A stretch of 64,000 nt of DNA from Novosphingobium sp. HII-3 (GCF_002916655.1 NZ_PPSM01000072.1:78886-142885), one strand, 5' to 3'; shown: positions 43,338 through 52,624, numbered from the stretch's first letter. The notes: a model not told the origin generated them from the sequence alone. Numbers and translations are program-made.

Positions 43338-44707
43338 ACCTGCCCATGGCTACCGTCCTGGCCCGTGCCACGTCCGACGAGCAGGACCGCATGCTCCACG
43401 CCGAGGAGCCACTCGCATGGTTGCAGATGCGCTGTGGCGGGGAACTGCCGGGCACGATAGCGGTCCCCGAACTGCTCGATCTTGTTCGTACGGTTCGGCG
43501 GATAAAGCTGCCTCTCGGACGTACGATACGGGCGCAGGACGGAAGCGATACCATCGCGGCCTGGATCGAAGCGGAACCGGCGGGGGACGGCTGCGCGGTA
43601 CAGGTGAAGTCCTGGCAGACGTCCCCCTGCATGCCGGAAGACGGCGCGGCTGCGGAACAGCGCCGGGCGACGATCGATCGCCATCTCGCCGAGTTGTCGG
43701 CGTTTCTGGACTCCCGGCAGAGGCTGCTTGCCGCGTCAACGGCATCGCCTGAGCTGGAGCCGGTCGCGGCCGCTATGGAGCGAGGCACTGGCCAGTGCTG
43801 GACCACCTTCCTGCCCCCGGCAGACATGACCTGCCAGCAGCCGCTGCACTGGCGCCTTCTGGACGGCATCAAGGTCGATGTCCCCGGCGCTTCCCGGACA
43901 TGGCGCGTTAGGCTGATACCGCAGGCGCGTCCCGGTCACGAGCCATCAGGATTTGAACTTCTCCTGCTGTCCGAAACGGCCCCTCCGGAAGACAGTACCG
44001 GACAGGCGGGAATGCGGCCGACGCATCGCCGCAGCCTGGTCGGACAAGACCTGGCTCCCGTCCTCAAGCAGCCGATCGCCCGGATCGTGGCGAATGCGGA
44101 GACGATACGCACGCGTCTGGCAGGACCGCTGCCCGATGCTTACGCCGAATACGCTGGTGAAATCGCCGGGGCGGGCAAATTGCTGCTCGGGCTGCTTGAT
44201 GACATGGCGGACCTTGAAGCGCTTGAGGCGGACGATTTCTCGACGGCTGCCGACCGCATCGAACTCGGCGAGGTCGCTCGACAAGCGGCCGGGATTCTGG
44301 GTGTCCGCGCGCGCGAGAAGAACATCGCGATCCGGTCACCAGCGGACAACGAGGTGGCGCCCGCGCGCGCCGAGTTCCGTCGAGTCCTGCAGATACTCCT
44401 CAATCTTATCGGCAATTCGATCCGCTACTCCCCGGAAGGGTCCGGCATCGACCTGACGGTGGAGATGGATGGCGCCTGCGCTCGTGCGATCGTGCAGGAT
44501 CAAGGCCCGGGCCTCAGTGCCGCCGAACAGGCGAGGGTTTTCGACAGGTTTGAACGTCTGGGTCGCAGCGGCGACGGCGGATCAGGCCTTGGCCTTTATA
44601 TCTCCCGCCGACTGGCCCGCGCGATGGGCGGCGATCTCACAGTCGAGAGCGCGCCGGGCGAGGGCGCCCGCTTTGTGCTTGCGGTGCCGGCGGAACCCGA
44701 AGGCTGA
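43334..44707 (+). CDS. Histidine-kinase-like protein lacking the phospho-acceptor histidine
   Basis: 457 aa, ATG overlapping the upstream stop. No transmembrane helices. Residues 1-225 form an unassigned input region. Residues ~234-300 align with HisKA, but the H-box reads GQDLAPVLKQPIARIVANAE, where the usual SHELRTPL is APVLKQPI: His is replaced by Pro242 and Glu by Val. The ATPase domain looks intact: N-box LLNLIGNSIRYS, G1 VQDQGPGL, F-box VFDRFERL, G2 GSGLGLYISRRLA. It may bind ATP without autophosphorylating, acting as a pseudokinase. A sequencing error is unlikely because several H-box residues differ. Confidence 0.82.
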   Translation: MNLPMATVLARATSDEQDRMLHAEEPLAWLQMRCGGELPGTIAVPELLDLVRTVRRIKLPLGRTIRAQDGSDTIAAWIEAEPAGDGCAVQVKSWQTSPCMPEDGAAAEQRRATIDRHLAELSAFLDSRQRLLAASTASPELEPVAAAMERGTGQCWTTFLPPADMTCQQPLHWRLLDGIKVDVPGASRTWRVRLIPQARPGHEPSGFELLLLSETAPPEDSTGQAGMRPTHRRSLVGQDLAPVLKQPIARIVANAETIRTRLAGPLPDAYAEYAGEIAGAGKLLLGLLDDMADLEALEADDFSTAADRIELGEVARQAAGILGVRAREKNIAIRSPADNEVAPARAEFRRVLQILLNLIGNSIRYSPEGSGIDLTVEMDGACARAIVQDQGPGLSAAEQARVFDRFERLGRSGDGGSGLGLYISRRLARAMGGDLTVESAPGEGARFVLAVPAEPEG

Positions 44708-44708
44708 T

Positions 44709-44906
44709 CTAGGTTCGGCGGGCGAGCCACACCACGATGCCGCCGACCATCGTGAGGATGGCGCCGCGGATCGCCCACCCTCGATCGCCCACCATCAAGT
44801 TCCCCTCAGGCCAGCGCAGCACGGCGGTGCCCTGAAGAGCCACGATCACTCCAAAGACGACCGCCGCAAGTCCGAGGATGACGGCAACGAAGCGGATGAA
44901 TGGCAT
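44709..44906 (-). CDS. Small membrane protein
   Basis: 65 aa with two hydrophobic segments (about residues 5-25 and 46-61) split by a short loop (LRWPEGNLMVGDRG). Ends convergently, one base from the stop of the kinase-like gene. GGGGCT lies upstream of its ATG 44906. No family assigned. Confidence 0.6.
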   Translation of the reverse strand: MPFIRFVAVILGLAAVVFGVIVALQGTAVLRWPEGNLMVGDRGWAIRGAILTMVGGIVVWLARRT

Positions 44907-44998
44907 GGTCCGAGCCCCTTTTCCCGTTCGAATGCGTATGATGCGACGGCATCATGGCACTGGGCCCTGTTCGTTTCTATCAGCCTGAAACGAAAAAA

Positions 44999-45020
44999 GG
45001 CCCCCGCAAACGCGGGAGCC
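44999..45020 (-). terminator. Intrinsic terminator of gltA
   Basis: On the minus strand GGCTCCCGC and GCGGGGGCC pair (one T-G wobble) over a 4-nt loop, followed directly by TTTTTTCG. It lies about 43 nt past the gltA stop codon. Classical Rho-independent structure. Confidence 0.93.
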
Positions 45021-45063
45021 TCCTTCCTGTCGACCGCAAACGTTCGCGGTGACGTCATCTTGA

Positions 45064-46347
45064 TCAGCGCTTGTCGACCGGAACATAGTCGCGCTGAGTC
45101 GGGCCGGTGTAGAGCTGGCGCGGACGCCCGATCTTCTGGCCTGGATCCGAAATCATTTCGTTCCACTGTGCGACCCAGCCGACCGTCCGAGCCAGAGCGA
45201 AGAGCACGGTGAACATGGTGGTCGGGAAACCGATCGCCGAAAGGATGATGCCCGAGTAGAAGTCAACGTTCGGGAAGAGCTTCTTCTCGACGAAGTACGG
45301 ATCGTTGAGAGCAATCTCTTCCAGGCGCAGCGCGGTTTCGAAGAGCGGATCATTAACCTTGAGCGCGTCGAAGACCTCGCGAACGGTGGACTGCATGACT
45401 GTCGCACGCGGATCGTAGTTCTTGTAGACGCGGTGGCCGAAGCCCATCAGGCGGAACGGATCGTTCTTGTCCTTGGCGCGATCGATATAGTGCTGAATGC
45501 GGTCGGGGGTGCCGATTTCCTTCAGCATGTTCAGCGCAGCTTCGTTGGCGCCGCCGTGTGCCGGGCCCCAGAGGCAGGCGATGCCGGCCGCGATGCAGGC
45601 GAACGGATTGGCGCCGGAAGACCCTGCCAGACGAACCGTCGAAGTCGAGGCGTTCTGCTCATGGTCGGCGTGAAGGATGAAGATACGGTCCATCGCCTTT
45701 TCGACGGCGGGGATCACTTCGTATTCCTCGGCGGGAACGCCGAAGGTCATGCGCAGGAAGTTGCCGGTGTAGCTCAGCTTGTTGTCCGGATAGACGAACG
45801 GCTGGCCGACCGAATACTTGTAGGCCATCGCGGCGATGGTCGGCATCTTGGCGATCAGGCGATGCGAGCTGATCTTGCGATGTTCCGGATCCGCGATGTC
45901 GGTGGAGTCGTGGTAGAACGCCGAAAGGGCGCCGACGACACCGCACATGATCGCCATCGGGTGCGCGTCACGGCGAAAACCCTGGTAGAAATGGCGCAGC
46001 TGCTCGTGCAGCATGGTGTGGCGGCTGATCGTGTACTCGAAATTCTCGAGTTCGGCCTTGTTCGGCAGTTCGCCGTTCAGGAGCAGGTAGCTGACTTCCA
46101 TGAACGACGAATTCTCAGCGAGCTGGCCGATCGGATAGCCACGGTGGAGCAGAACGCCTTCGTCACCGTCGATGTACGTCAGAGCCGATTCGCAGCTCGC
46201 GGTAGAGGTGAAGCCGGGGTCGAACGTGAACTTCCCCGTCTGGGCGTAGAGCTTGCGGATGTCGATGACGTCCGGACCGACGCTGCCTTTCAGAACCGGG
46301 TATTCGAAGTCCGCGCCACCAGCGCTCAGTTTAGCCTGATCACCCAC
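45064..46347 (-). CDS. gltA: Citrate synthase
   Basis: 427 aa, type II (hexameric, Gram-negative) citrate synthase length. Signatures: HRGYPIGQLAENSSFMEVSY, LHADHEQNASTSTVRLAGSS with a catalytic His, AAGIACLWGPAHGGANEAAL (second catalytic His), and MGFGHRVYKNYDPRAT; RTVGWVAQWNEM near the C-terminus. It condenses acetyl-CoA with oxaloacetate in the TCA cycle. It follows gltX by 11 nt, so the two are cotranscribed. Confidence 0.97.
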   Translation of the reverse strand: MGDQAKLSAGGADFEYPVLKGSVGPDVIDIRKLYAQTGKFTFDPGFTSTASCESALTYIDGDEGVLLHRGYPIGQLAENSSFMEVSYLLLNGELPNKAELENFEYTISRHTMLHEQLRHFYQGFRRDAHPMAIMCGVVGALSAFYHDSTDIADPEHRKISSHRLIAKMPTIAAMAYKYSVGQPFVYPDNKLSYTGNFLRMTFGVPAEEYEVIPAVEKAMDRIFILHADHEQNASTSTVRLAGSSGANPFACIAAGIACLWGPAHGGANEAALNMLKEIGTPDRIQHYIDRAKDKNDPFRLMGFGHRVYKNYDPRATVMQSTVREVFDALKVNDPLFETALRLEEIALNDPYFVEKKLFPNVDFYSGIILSAIGFPTTMFTVLFALARTVGWVAQWNEMISDPGQKIGRPRQLYTGPTQRDYVPVDKR

Positions 46348-46358
46348 CTATTATCTCC

Positions 46359-47810
46359 TTATGCCTGCGACCCGGCGGGTTCTTCAGTCTGCGCGGCAAT
46401 CCGCGCAAGGCTTTCGTCCCGTCCGAGCAATACAAGTACGTCAAAAATTCCCGGCGAGGTCGTTTGACCCGTCAGGGCTGCCCGCAAGGGTTGCGCGAGC
46501 TTGCCGAGGCCCAGTCCATGGTTCTCGGCCATTGCTTTCAGATTGGCTTCCAGTCCCTCGAGAGTCCAGTCATGCAGACGGGACAGGCTCTCATGGATCG
46601 CCGCGAGGCGCTGTCGCCCTTCGTCGCTCAGGAGAGCCAGCGCCTTGTCGCTCATGGCGAGAGGACGCTTGGCGAACAGGAAGGCCGAACCTTCTGCAAG
46701 TTCGTTGAGGTCCTTTGCGCGGACCTTGAGCACGGGCATGGCTCGGACGAGAAGCTCTGCAGCATCGTCCCCTTCCACACCGTCGAGACGGGAGAGGACG
46801 AGACCTGCAAGCCGAACATCCTCCGCCTCACGCAAGTAATGTCCGTTGAGATTCTGCAGCTTCGCCACATCGAAGCGGGAGGGCGACTTGCCCACATCGG
46901 CCATGTCGAACCATTCGATCGCCTGTTCGCGCGAGATGATCTCGTCGTCGCCATGGCCCCAGCCGAGGCGAAGCAGATAGTTGAACAGCGCTTCGGGCAG
47001 GACGCCCATCTCGTCACGATAGGCATCGACGCCCAAGGCGCCGTGACGCTTCGACAGCTTGGCCCCGTCCGCGCCGTGGATGAGGGGAACGTGACCGTAG
47101 ACCGGCTCATCCCAGTTCATGCCGTGAATGATCACCAACTGGCGGAACGCATTGTTCAGGTGGTCGTCGCCGCGCAGCACATGCGTGACGCCCATGTCGT
47201 GGTCGTCCACCACCACTGCCAGCATGTAGGTCGGCGTACCGTCGCTGCGGAGGATGACGAAGTCGTCGATCTCTTCGTTCTGGACCGTGACCGCACCCTG
47301 TACGAGATCGTTGATCGTGGTCTGCCCTGTGCGCGGCGCCTTGACGCGCACGACCCACGGCTTGTCATCCGGCCAGGTCGAAGGGTCCGCATCGCGCCAT
47401 TCGCTTTCCACGCGGAACGGCCGACGCTCTTCCTGCGCTTTTTGCCGGCGTTCGGCCAGTTCGTCGCTGCTGAGGTAGCAGCGATAGGCTCTGCCGCGTT
47501 CCATCAGTTGCGCGGCAACCTGTGCGTGGCGGTCTGACCGCTCGAACTGAAAAACCGGCGCTTCATCCCCGTCGAGGCCGAGCCAGGAGAGTCCATCGAA
47601 AATGGCGTCAATCGCGGCATCGGTGGAGCGAGCGCGGTCGGTGTCCTCGATACGAAGAAGATATTTCCCGCCATGGTGACGGGCAAAAAGCCAGTTGAAA
47701 AGGGCCGTTCGGGCGCCGCCGATATGCAGATAACCGGTGGGCGAGGGGGCAAAGCGCGTCACGACGGCCTTGCTGCCTGCCGCTCCGCCCGATGCACTGC
47801 CGCTTGCCAT
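46359..47810 (-). CDS. gltX: Glutamate--tRNA ligase
   Basis: 483 aa from ATG 47810; an in-frame TTG lies one codon earlier. Class I aminoacyl-tRNA synthetase motifs: RFAPSPTGYLHIGGARTALF (HIGH region) and KLSKRHGALG (KMSKS region). The C-terminal helical anticodon-binding domain is present. It charges tRNA-Glu, and possibly tRNA-Gln for later amidation as in most alphaproteobacteria (inference). Divergent from comEC across 30 bp. Confidence 0.97.
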   Translation of the reverse strand: MASGSASGGAAGSKAVVTRFAPSPTGYLHIGGARTALFNWLFARHHGGKYLLRIEDTDRARSTDAAIDAIFDGLSWLGLDGDEAPVFQFERSDRHAQVAAQLMERGRAYRCYLSSDELAERRQKAQEERRPFRVESEWRDADPSTWPDDKPWVVRVKAPRTGQTTINDLVQGAVTVQNEEIDDFVILRSDGTPTYMLAVVVDDHDMGVTHVLRGDDHLNNAFRQLVIIHGMNWDEPVYGHVPLIHGADGAKLSKRHGALGVDAYRDEMGVLPEALFNYLLRLGWGHGDDEIISREQAIEWFDMADVGKSPSRFDVAKLQNLNGHYLREAEDVRLAGLVLSRLDGVEGDDAAELLVRAMPVLKVRAKDLNELAEGSAFLFAKRPLAMSDKALALLSDEGRQRLAAIHESLSRLHDWTLEGLEANLKAMAENHGLGLGKLAQPLRAALTGQTTSPGIFDVLVLLGRDESLARIAAQTEEPAGSQA

Positions 47811-47840
47811 CAACTCGACCTTCCTGTCCTATGCGCGGCC

Positions 47841-50054
47841 ATGGGGATTCAAGCCGCAGTCTTTCAAAATTCGGCCACGGACGCGTCCGAAGCCGCTGCA
47901 TTGCAGCATGGGCCATGGACCTGCAAGCGCCTCTTGTCGAGGGGTTTGGCCGCCTCGGAAAGATTTCTTCACCAAGCAGGATTCGAGCAGGGACCGTGGC
48001 TCTCCGTCGCCTTCGGTGCGGGGATAACCGCCTGGTTTGCGTTGCCTACGCCCATCTGGTGGGCAGCCTTCCTGGGTATTGCACTTGCGTTCAATGCAAC
48101 TGGCTCCGCGTCCTTTTCCGCTCGTCAGGCTTACCCTTATCTTCTCCGCGCGACGACTGCGGTAGTGTTGATAATGGCGGGCGGCCTATCGGTAGCGTGG
48201 GTCAGGTCGGAACTGGTTGGAGCAGTGCCGATCGAGCGGCCAATCTCCGGTGTCTTCGAAGGCCGGTTGCTTGGTATAGAGCCGCAACCCGCCCGGGGCC
48301 GCGATCGCCTGCTGCTGGCCATGCGCGATCCTACCACAGACTCGGGCCGTGCAATCAAGATCCGCGTCAATCGGGCTCGCGATGGATCCCACCTGCGGTT
48401 GCAGACGGGGGACGTGATCCGCTTTCAAGGAAGGTTGATGCCGCCTGCGCCGCCAATGCTGCCGGGTGCTTACAACTTCGCCCGCACGGCGTGGTTTTCC
48501 GGCATCGCTGCGACCGGGTCGGTTCTCGGCCCGGTGCTCCATGTCGAGCGGGGCCGCCCGGCGGGACGGCTTGCCGCACTGCGCCAGAAGCTTACGGACC
48601 ACGTCCGCAGCCGGATCGGCGAAAGCGCCTCAGGGCTTGCGGCCGCCTTCGTAACGGGTGACCGGGGTGGCATAGTGGCTGTGGATGATCAGGCGATGCG
48701 GGACTCAGGCCTCGCGCACCTTCTTTCCATCAGCGGCCTGCATGTGAGCGCTCTTGTGGGCGCCGTGTATCTTCTGGTCCTGCGGCTTGCTGCGCTGTTC
48801 CCGTGGCTGGCGCTCAGAGTCCGGCTGCCCGTTCTCGCCGCAGGCGGCGGTGCGCTGGCGGGCATCGGCTACACGCTAATCTCAGGGGCGGAAGTGCCGA
48901 CCGTGCGGTCCTGCGTGGGTGCCTTGCTGGTGCTGATCGCCCTCGCGCTCGGGCGTGAGCCTTTGTCGCTGCGGATGCTGGCGGTGGCGGCCTTCTGCGT
49001 CATGATGCTCTGGCCAGAAGCGGTGATGGGGCCGAGCTTTCAGATGAGCTTCGGGGCGGTCCTCGCCTTGGTCGCGATCAGCGGGGCAGCGCCAGTTCGC
49101 CGCTTTATGGCGCCACGAGACGAGGCGCTGATCATCCGGGCTCTGCGCAGCCTGGGCTTGCTGCTTGTGACCGGCATCGTCATCGATCTGGCGCTGATGC
49201 CGATCGGCCTTTTTCACTTCCACCGCGCCGGCGTATACGGCGCGCTCGCCAATGTCGTGGCAATTCCGCTTACGACCTTCATTGTCATGCCTCTGCTGGC
49301 CGGAGCGCTTCTGTTGGATCTCTTCGGAGCGGGAACCCCCCTCTGGTGGTTGGCCGCCCACGCCATCGAGGCCCTGCTGGCACTTGCCCATACGTTCGCT
49401 TCGCTGCCAGGAGCCGTCAACCTGCTGCCTGCGACCGGCAACGGCGCATTCCTCGTCTTCATCCTCGGCGGACTGTGGCTCGGCTTATGGAGCGGTCGTG
49501 TGCGCTGGCTTGGCCTGCCCCCGGCGCTGGGCGGAGCCTTCCTGTTGGCCATGTCACCGTCTGCAGACATTCTCGTGCCGGGCGACGGCCGACAGGTCGG
49601 CGTGGTGGAGGAGGGCGGGCAGCGGTTGTTCCTCCTCAGGAACAGCGACGGCGGCTTCGTGCGTGACAACCTGATGGAATTTACCGGCATGGAAGCTGAA
49701 CCTCTTTCTCTGGCTCGCTGGCCGAATGCCCGTTGCAACCAGGATTTCTGCACCTTCACCATCGTGCGTGAGGGCAGGAACTGGCGACTGCTCTTGTCAC
49801 GCGGACGCGATACCGTTCCCGAGCGCGCGCTTGCCGCGGCATGCGAGCGCAGCGATATCGTCATAGCGGATCGCCGGCTGCCCAGGAGTTGCCGCCCCCG
49901 GTGGCTTAAAGCCGACCGCCGCAGTCTGAAACAAAGCGGAGGACTTGCTATCCATCTGGGAAAGCAGAGGATCGACACCGTCGCTCAAACCCAGGGAGAA
50001 CATGGGTGGTGGGTAAGGCGTCCCGACGCCTTGGACAGGCCGCGGCGGCCTTAA
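47841..50054 (+). CDS. comEC: ComEC/Rec2-family DNA uptake channel protein
   Basis: 737 aa from ATG 47841; the frame runs further upstream over the start of gltX, so the true start is uncertain. N-terminal DUF4131 membrane/OB region (ERPISGVFEGRLLGIEPQPA). The Competence domain has the motif AFVTGDRGGI, AMRDSGLAHLLSISGLHVSA and LISGAEVPTVRSCVGALLVL. The C-terminal ~170 aa occupy the place of the metallo-beta-lactamase-like domain but show no HxHxDH metal motif. It would form the inner-membrane channel for single-stranded DNA. Confidence 0.88.
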   Translation: MGIQAAVFQNSATDASEAAALQHGPWTCKRLLSRGLAASERFLHQAGFEQGPWLSVAFGAGITAWFALPTPIWWAAFLGIALAFNATGSASFSARQAYPYLLRATTAVVLIMAGGLSVAWVRSELVGAVPIERPISGVFEGRLLGIEPQPARGRDRLLLAMRDPTTDSGRAIKIRVNRARDGSHLRLQTGDVIRFQGRLMPPAPPMLPGAYNFARTAWFSGIAATGSVLGPVLHVERGRPAGRLAALRQKLTDHVRSRIGESASGLAAAFVTGDRGGIVAVDDQAMRDSGLAHLLSISGLHVSALVGAVYLLVLRLAALFPWLALRVRLPVLAAGGGALAGIGYTLISGAEVPTVRSCVGALLVLIALALGREPLSLRMLAVAAFCVMMLWPEAVMGPSFQMSFGAVLALVAISGAAPVRRFMAPRDEALIIRALRSLGLLLVTGIVIDLALMPIGLFHFHRAGVYGALANVVAIPLTTFIVMPLLAGALLLDLFGAGTPLWWLAAHAIEALLALAHTFASLPGAVNLLPATGNGAFLVFILGGLWLGLWSGRVRWLGLPPALGGAFLLAMSPSADILVPGDGRQVGVVEEGGQRLFLLRNSDGGFVRDNLMEFTGMEAEPLSLARWPNARCNQDFCTFTIVREGRNWRLLLSRGRDTVPERALAAACERSDIVIADRRLPRSCRPRWLKADRRSLKQSGGLAIHLGKQRIDTVAQTQGEHGWWVRRPDALDRPRRP

Positions 50055-50101
50055 GTCGCCGCATCCTGTTCCTCAACATCCGTCATGGAACGAGGTTTTG
50101 T

Positions 50102-50794
50102 TCAGTGATAACGGCGTAGCAAACCTGCCAGCTTGCCTTGGACCTCAACCTCGTCCGGTCCGTAGATCTGCGGTTCATAAGCGGCATTCGCAGGGTCCAG
50201 CCGAACCATGCCGGCTTCGCGACGAAGGTACTTGAGCGTCGCTTCTTCGCCGCGGACCAGCGCGACCACGATTTCACCGTCCCGGGCGGAGCTGGTGCGC
50301 TTCACCAGCGCAAAGTCGCCGTCCAGTATGCCAGCTTCGATCATCGAATCGCCTGAAACCTCAAGCGCGTAATGTTCTCCGGTGCCCAGCAGCGCTGCGG
50401 GTACCGGCAAGGTCGACTGCCCTTCCAGCGCCTCGATGGGAACGCCAGCGGCGATCCGGCCGTGCAGAGGAATTTCGATGACGTCATTGGCGGGTTGTGC
50501 GGCGGGATGACTGGTGGCCGGCGCCGACTGGTCATTGCTGTTCGCCGCCATGGCGGGGCGCGTAGCGCGAAGGCTCGCGTCATCCGGCTGACGCAGGACC
50601 TCGAGAGCGCGGGCCCTGTTGGGCAGGCGTCGAATGAAGCCACGCTCCTCAAGCGCGGAGATGAGCCGGTGCACCCCGGACTTCGACTTGAGATCCAGCG
50701 CCTCCTTCATCTCCTCAAAGCTGGGAGAAATGCCGCTTTCGTCGAGCCGGGTCTGAATGAACCGGAGCAGTTCGTGCTGCTTGCGCGTCAACAT
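50102..50794 (-). CDS. lexA: LexA SOS repressor
   Basis: 230 aa from ATG 50794 (MLTRKQHELLRFIQ); the in-frame extension to 50884 would cover the operator. Winged-helix DNA-binding domain at residues 1-65, a ~45-aa linker, and the S24 peptidase domain with autocleavage site at Ala116-Gly117 (GRIAAGVPI), catalytic Ser150 (VSGDSMIEAG) and Lys165 (ALVKRT). It represses SOS genes until RecA filaments trigger self-cleavage. Convergent with comEC. The operator 56 bp upstream of the ATG indicates autoregulation. Confidence 0.97.
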   Translation of the reverse strand: MLTRKQHELLRFIQTRLDESGISPSFEEMKEALDLKSKSGVHRLISALEERGFIRRLPNRARALEVLRQPDDASLRATRPAMAANSNDQSAPATSHPAAQPANDVIEIPLHGRIAAGVPIEALEGQSTLPVPAALLGTGEHYALEVSGDSMIEAGILDGDFALVKRTSSARDGEIVVALVRGEEATLKYLRREAGMVRLDPANAAYEPQIYGPDEVEVQGKLAGLLRRYH

Positions 50795-50849
50795 GGTCGC
50801 TGCCTTTTCGTCGGGTGCGAACGGGAAATCGATCTTCTGTTCTCCTAGT

Positions 50850-50864
50850 GAACATTCGGAGAAC
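50850..50864 (-). promoter_or_regulatory. LexA-binding SOS box upstream of lexA
   Basis: GAAC-ATTCGGA-GAAC matches exactly the alphaproteobacterial SOS box GAAC-N7-GAAC (reads GTTC-N7-GTTC on the lexA strand). It lies 56-70 nt upstream of the lexA start, in the 96-bp gap from moeA. An extra GTTC at 50839-50842 precedes it by the same 7-nt spacing. Confidence 0.9.
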
Positions 50865-50890
50865 AAGCAAGCAACGAATTGCACCCGTTT

Positions 50891-52111
50891 TCACATCGAA
50901 CCGGCACCCTCCAGCAGGAAGACATGGACGTCGTCCCCCGGTACAGCGGCCTCGGCAAGAGGCAGTCGGTCGATCAGGGCGTTGCTGGCGGCAAGAGAGG
51001 AGAGTGCTCCGCTGTCCTGAAGGGGATTTGGGCAGACGAATTCACCATCCCATGTGCCGCGCAGGAATTCGCGGCGGTGACCGTTCTGGCGAAGCGGTGC
51101 CGCGATCCTGGCCTTGCAGCGGATGGGCAGCACCCGGGCCGCACCCGCTGCTGCCCGGAGAAGCGGCAGGAGAAACATGTAGGCGGTGACGTAGCTGGAC
51201 ACCGGGTTGCCGGGCAGACCGAGTATGACCTGTACTCGCCCATTCTGCTTACGCGTGGCGACGAGGATGGGCTTGCCGGGCTTGATGGCGACCCGCCAGA
51301 AAGCGATGTCCGCCCCCCAGCTTTCCAGCGCCGGGCGTATCAAGTCGTGATCTCCAACGGATGCCCCGCCCGTCGTGACGATGATGTCGCACCCGGCCGC
51401 GCGGTCGAGAGCGGCGGTGAGATCTTCCACGGTGTCGGCAACTGGTCCTAGCCGCAAGACCTCGCTTGCGAGCGGCGCGGCGAGAGCTGCCAGCATCGTG
51501 CCGTTAGTTGCGGGGATCTGGTGCGCTTCACAGCATTCCGGATCAGCTGCCAGTTCGTCACCGCTGTCGACGATGGCGATGCGGGGAAGACGGTGGACGG
51601 CCAGATGCTTGTGACCGGCCGCCATCGCCAAAGCGGCTTGCGCAGGGCCGATCCGGGTTCCCGACGCCAGTATCTCTTCGCCTGCTTTGAAATCCATGCC
51701 GCAGCGCCGGACGTGCTTGTGCGGCGGCTCCGGCGGCGTTCCCGTGAGAGCGATGACTTCACCATCGCGCGCGAGATCTTCCTGAAGGATCACGGCGCCT
51801 GAGTCCGCGGGAAGAAAGGCGCCGGTTGAGATTCGCACCGCTTCGCCCCGTTCGAAGTTTCGCGGGTAGGGGTGACCTGCAGCACTTTCTCCCACCACGC
51901 GCCAGGGCCCGGCCATGTCGTCCGGCCTCACGGCGTACCCGTCCATGGCGGATAAATCAGCGGCAGGCTGCGTTCGCCGTGCCTGGAGGGCTCCGGCCAG
52001 ATAGCGGCCGAGGGAGCCTTCAACATCGACACGTTCGGTCGCCAAAGGTGTGACGAGGCGCAGAAGCCGGCTCTGCGCTTCTTCAAGAGAGAGCAGCCCC
52101 GGCGACGTCAC
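50891..52111 (-). CDS. moeA: Molybdopterin molybdenumtransferase MoeA
   Basis: 406 aa from GTG 52111, which overlaps the moaC stop (GTGA); an upstream extension is open but inside moaC. MoeA motifs: QPAADLSAMDGYAVRPDD, IVTTGGASVGDHDLI (MoCF/MPT-binding region) and ILGLPGNPVSSYVT. It inserts molybdate into adenylylated molybdopterin. Genetically it sits with moaC at the end of the trp string, 96 bp upstream of lexA. Confidence 0.94.
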   Translation of the reverse strand: MTSPGLLSLEEAQSRLLRLVTPLATERVDVEGSLGRYLAGALQARRTQPAADLSAMDGYAVRPDDMAGPWRVVGESAAGHPYPRNFERGEAVRISTGAFLPADSGAVILQEDLARDGEVIALTGTPPEPPHKHVRRCGMDFKAGEEILASGTRIGPAQAALAMAAGHKHLAVHRLPRIAIVDSGDELAADPECCEAHQIPATNGTMLAALAAPLASEVLRLGPVADTVEDLTAALDRAAGCDIIVTTGGASVGDHDLIRPALESWGADIAFWRVAIKPGKPILVATRKQNGRVQVILGLPGNPVSSYVTAYMFLLPLLRAAAGAARVLPIRCKARIAAPLRQNGHRREFLRGTWDGEFVCPNPLQDSGALSSLAASNALIDRLPLAEAAVPGDDVHVFLLEGAGSM

Positions 52112-52593
52112 GCGCTGTAGCCTTCCGCAATCCAATGGCCTGATTTCCCCCCCGTCTTCTCCACAAGGCGTACCTCGCCGATGACCATCCCCTTGTCCAA
52201 GGCTTTCGCCATGTCATAGATTGTCAAAAGCGCCACAGAAGCTGCTGTCATGGCTTCCATTTCTACACCGGTCCGGCCGGTGAGACTCGCCGTGGCTCTG
52301 ACGTGGATGGCACGGTCGTCGAACCGGAAGTCTAAGTTGACGGCGTCCAGCATCAACGGATGGCACATCGGGATCAGCTCAGCCGTGCGCTTCGCTGCCA
52401 TGATGCCGGCAATCCGGGCGGTGCCCAGAACGTCGCCCTTGGGGGCATCACCCGCCTGTATAGCCGCCAGTGCAGCCGTGCTCATCGCGATCTGCCCCGC
52501 TGCCACGGCGGTCCGTTGCGTCGAAGGTTTGGCGCCGACATCGACCATCCGGGCGGTCCCCTCAGCATCGATGTGCGTCAGAGATTTCGTCAT
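52108..52593 (-). CDS. moaC: Cyclic pyranopterin monophosphate synthase
   Basis: 161 aa. CGGAG lies 6-7 nt before ATG 52593. MoaC signatures: ARIAGIMAAKRTAELIPMCH, with catalytic Lys, and GVEMEAMTAASVALLTIYDM with the catalytic Asp downstream of the Glu-Met motif. With MoaA it converts GTP to cPMP, the first step of molybdenum-cofactor synthesis. It is 31 nt after trpC and overlaps moeA. Confidence 0.96.
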   Translation of the reverse strand: MTKSLTHIDAEGTARMVDVGAKPSTQRTAVAAGQIAMSTAALAAIQAGDAPKGDVLGTARIAGIMAAKRTAELIPMCHPLMLDAVNLDFRFDDRAIHVRATASLTGRTGVEMEAMTAASVALLTIYDMAKALDKGMVIGEVRLVEKTGGKSGHWIAEGYSA

Positions 52594-52624
52594 ATCCGGC
52601 TCCGAATGGCGTGAGGAAGAATGG

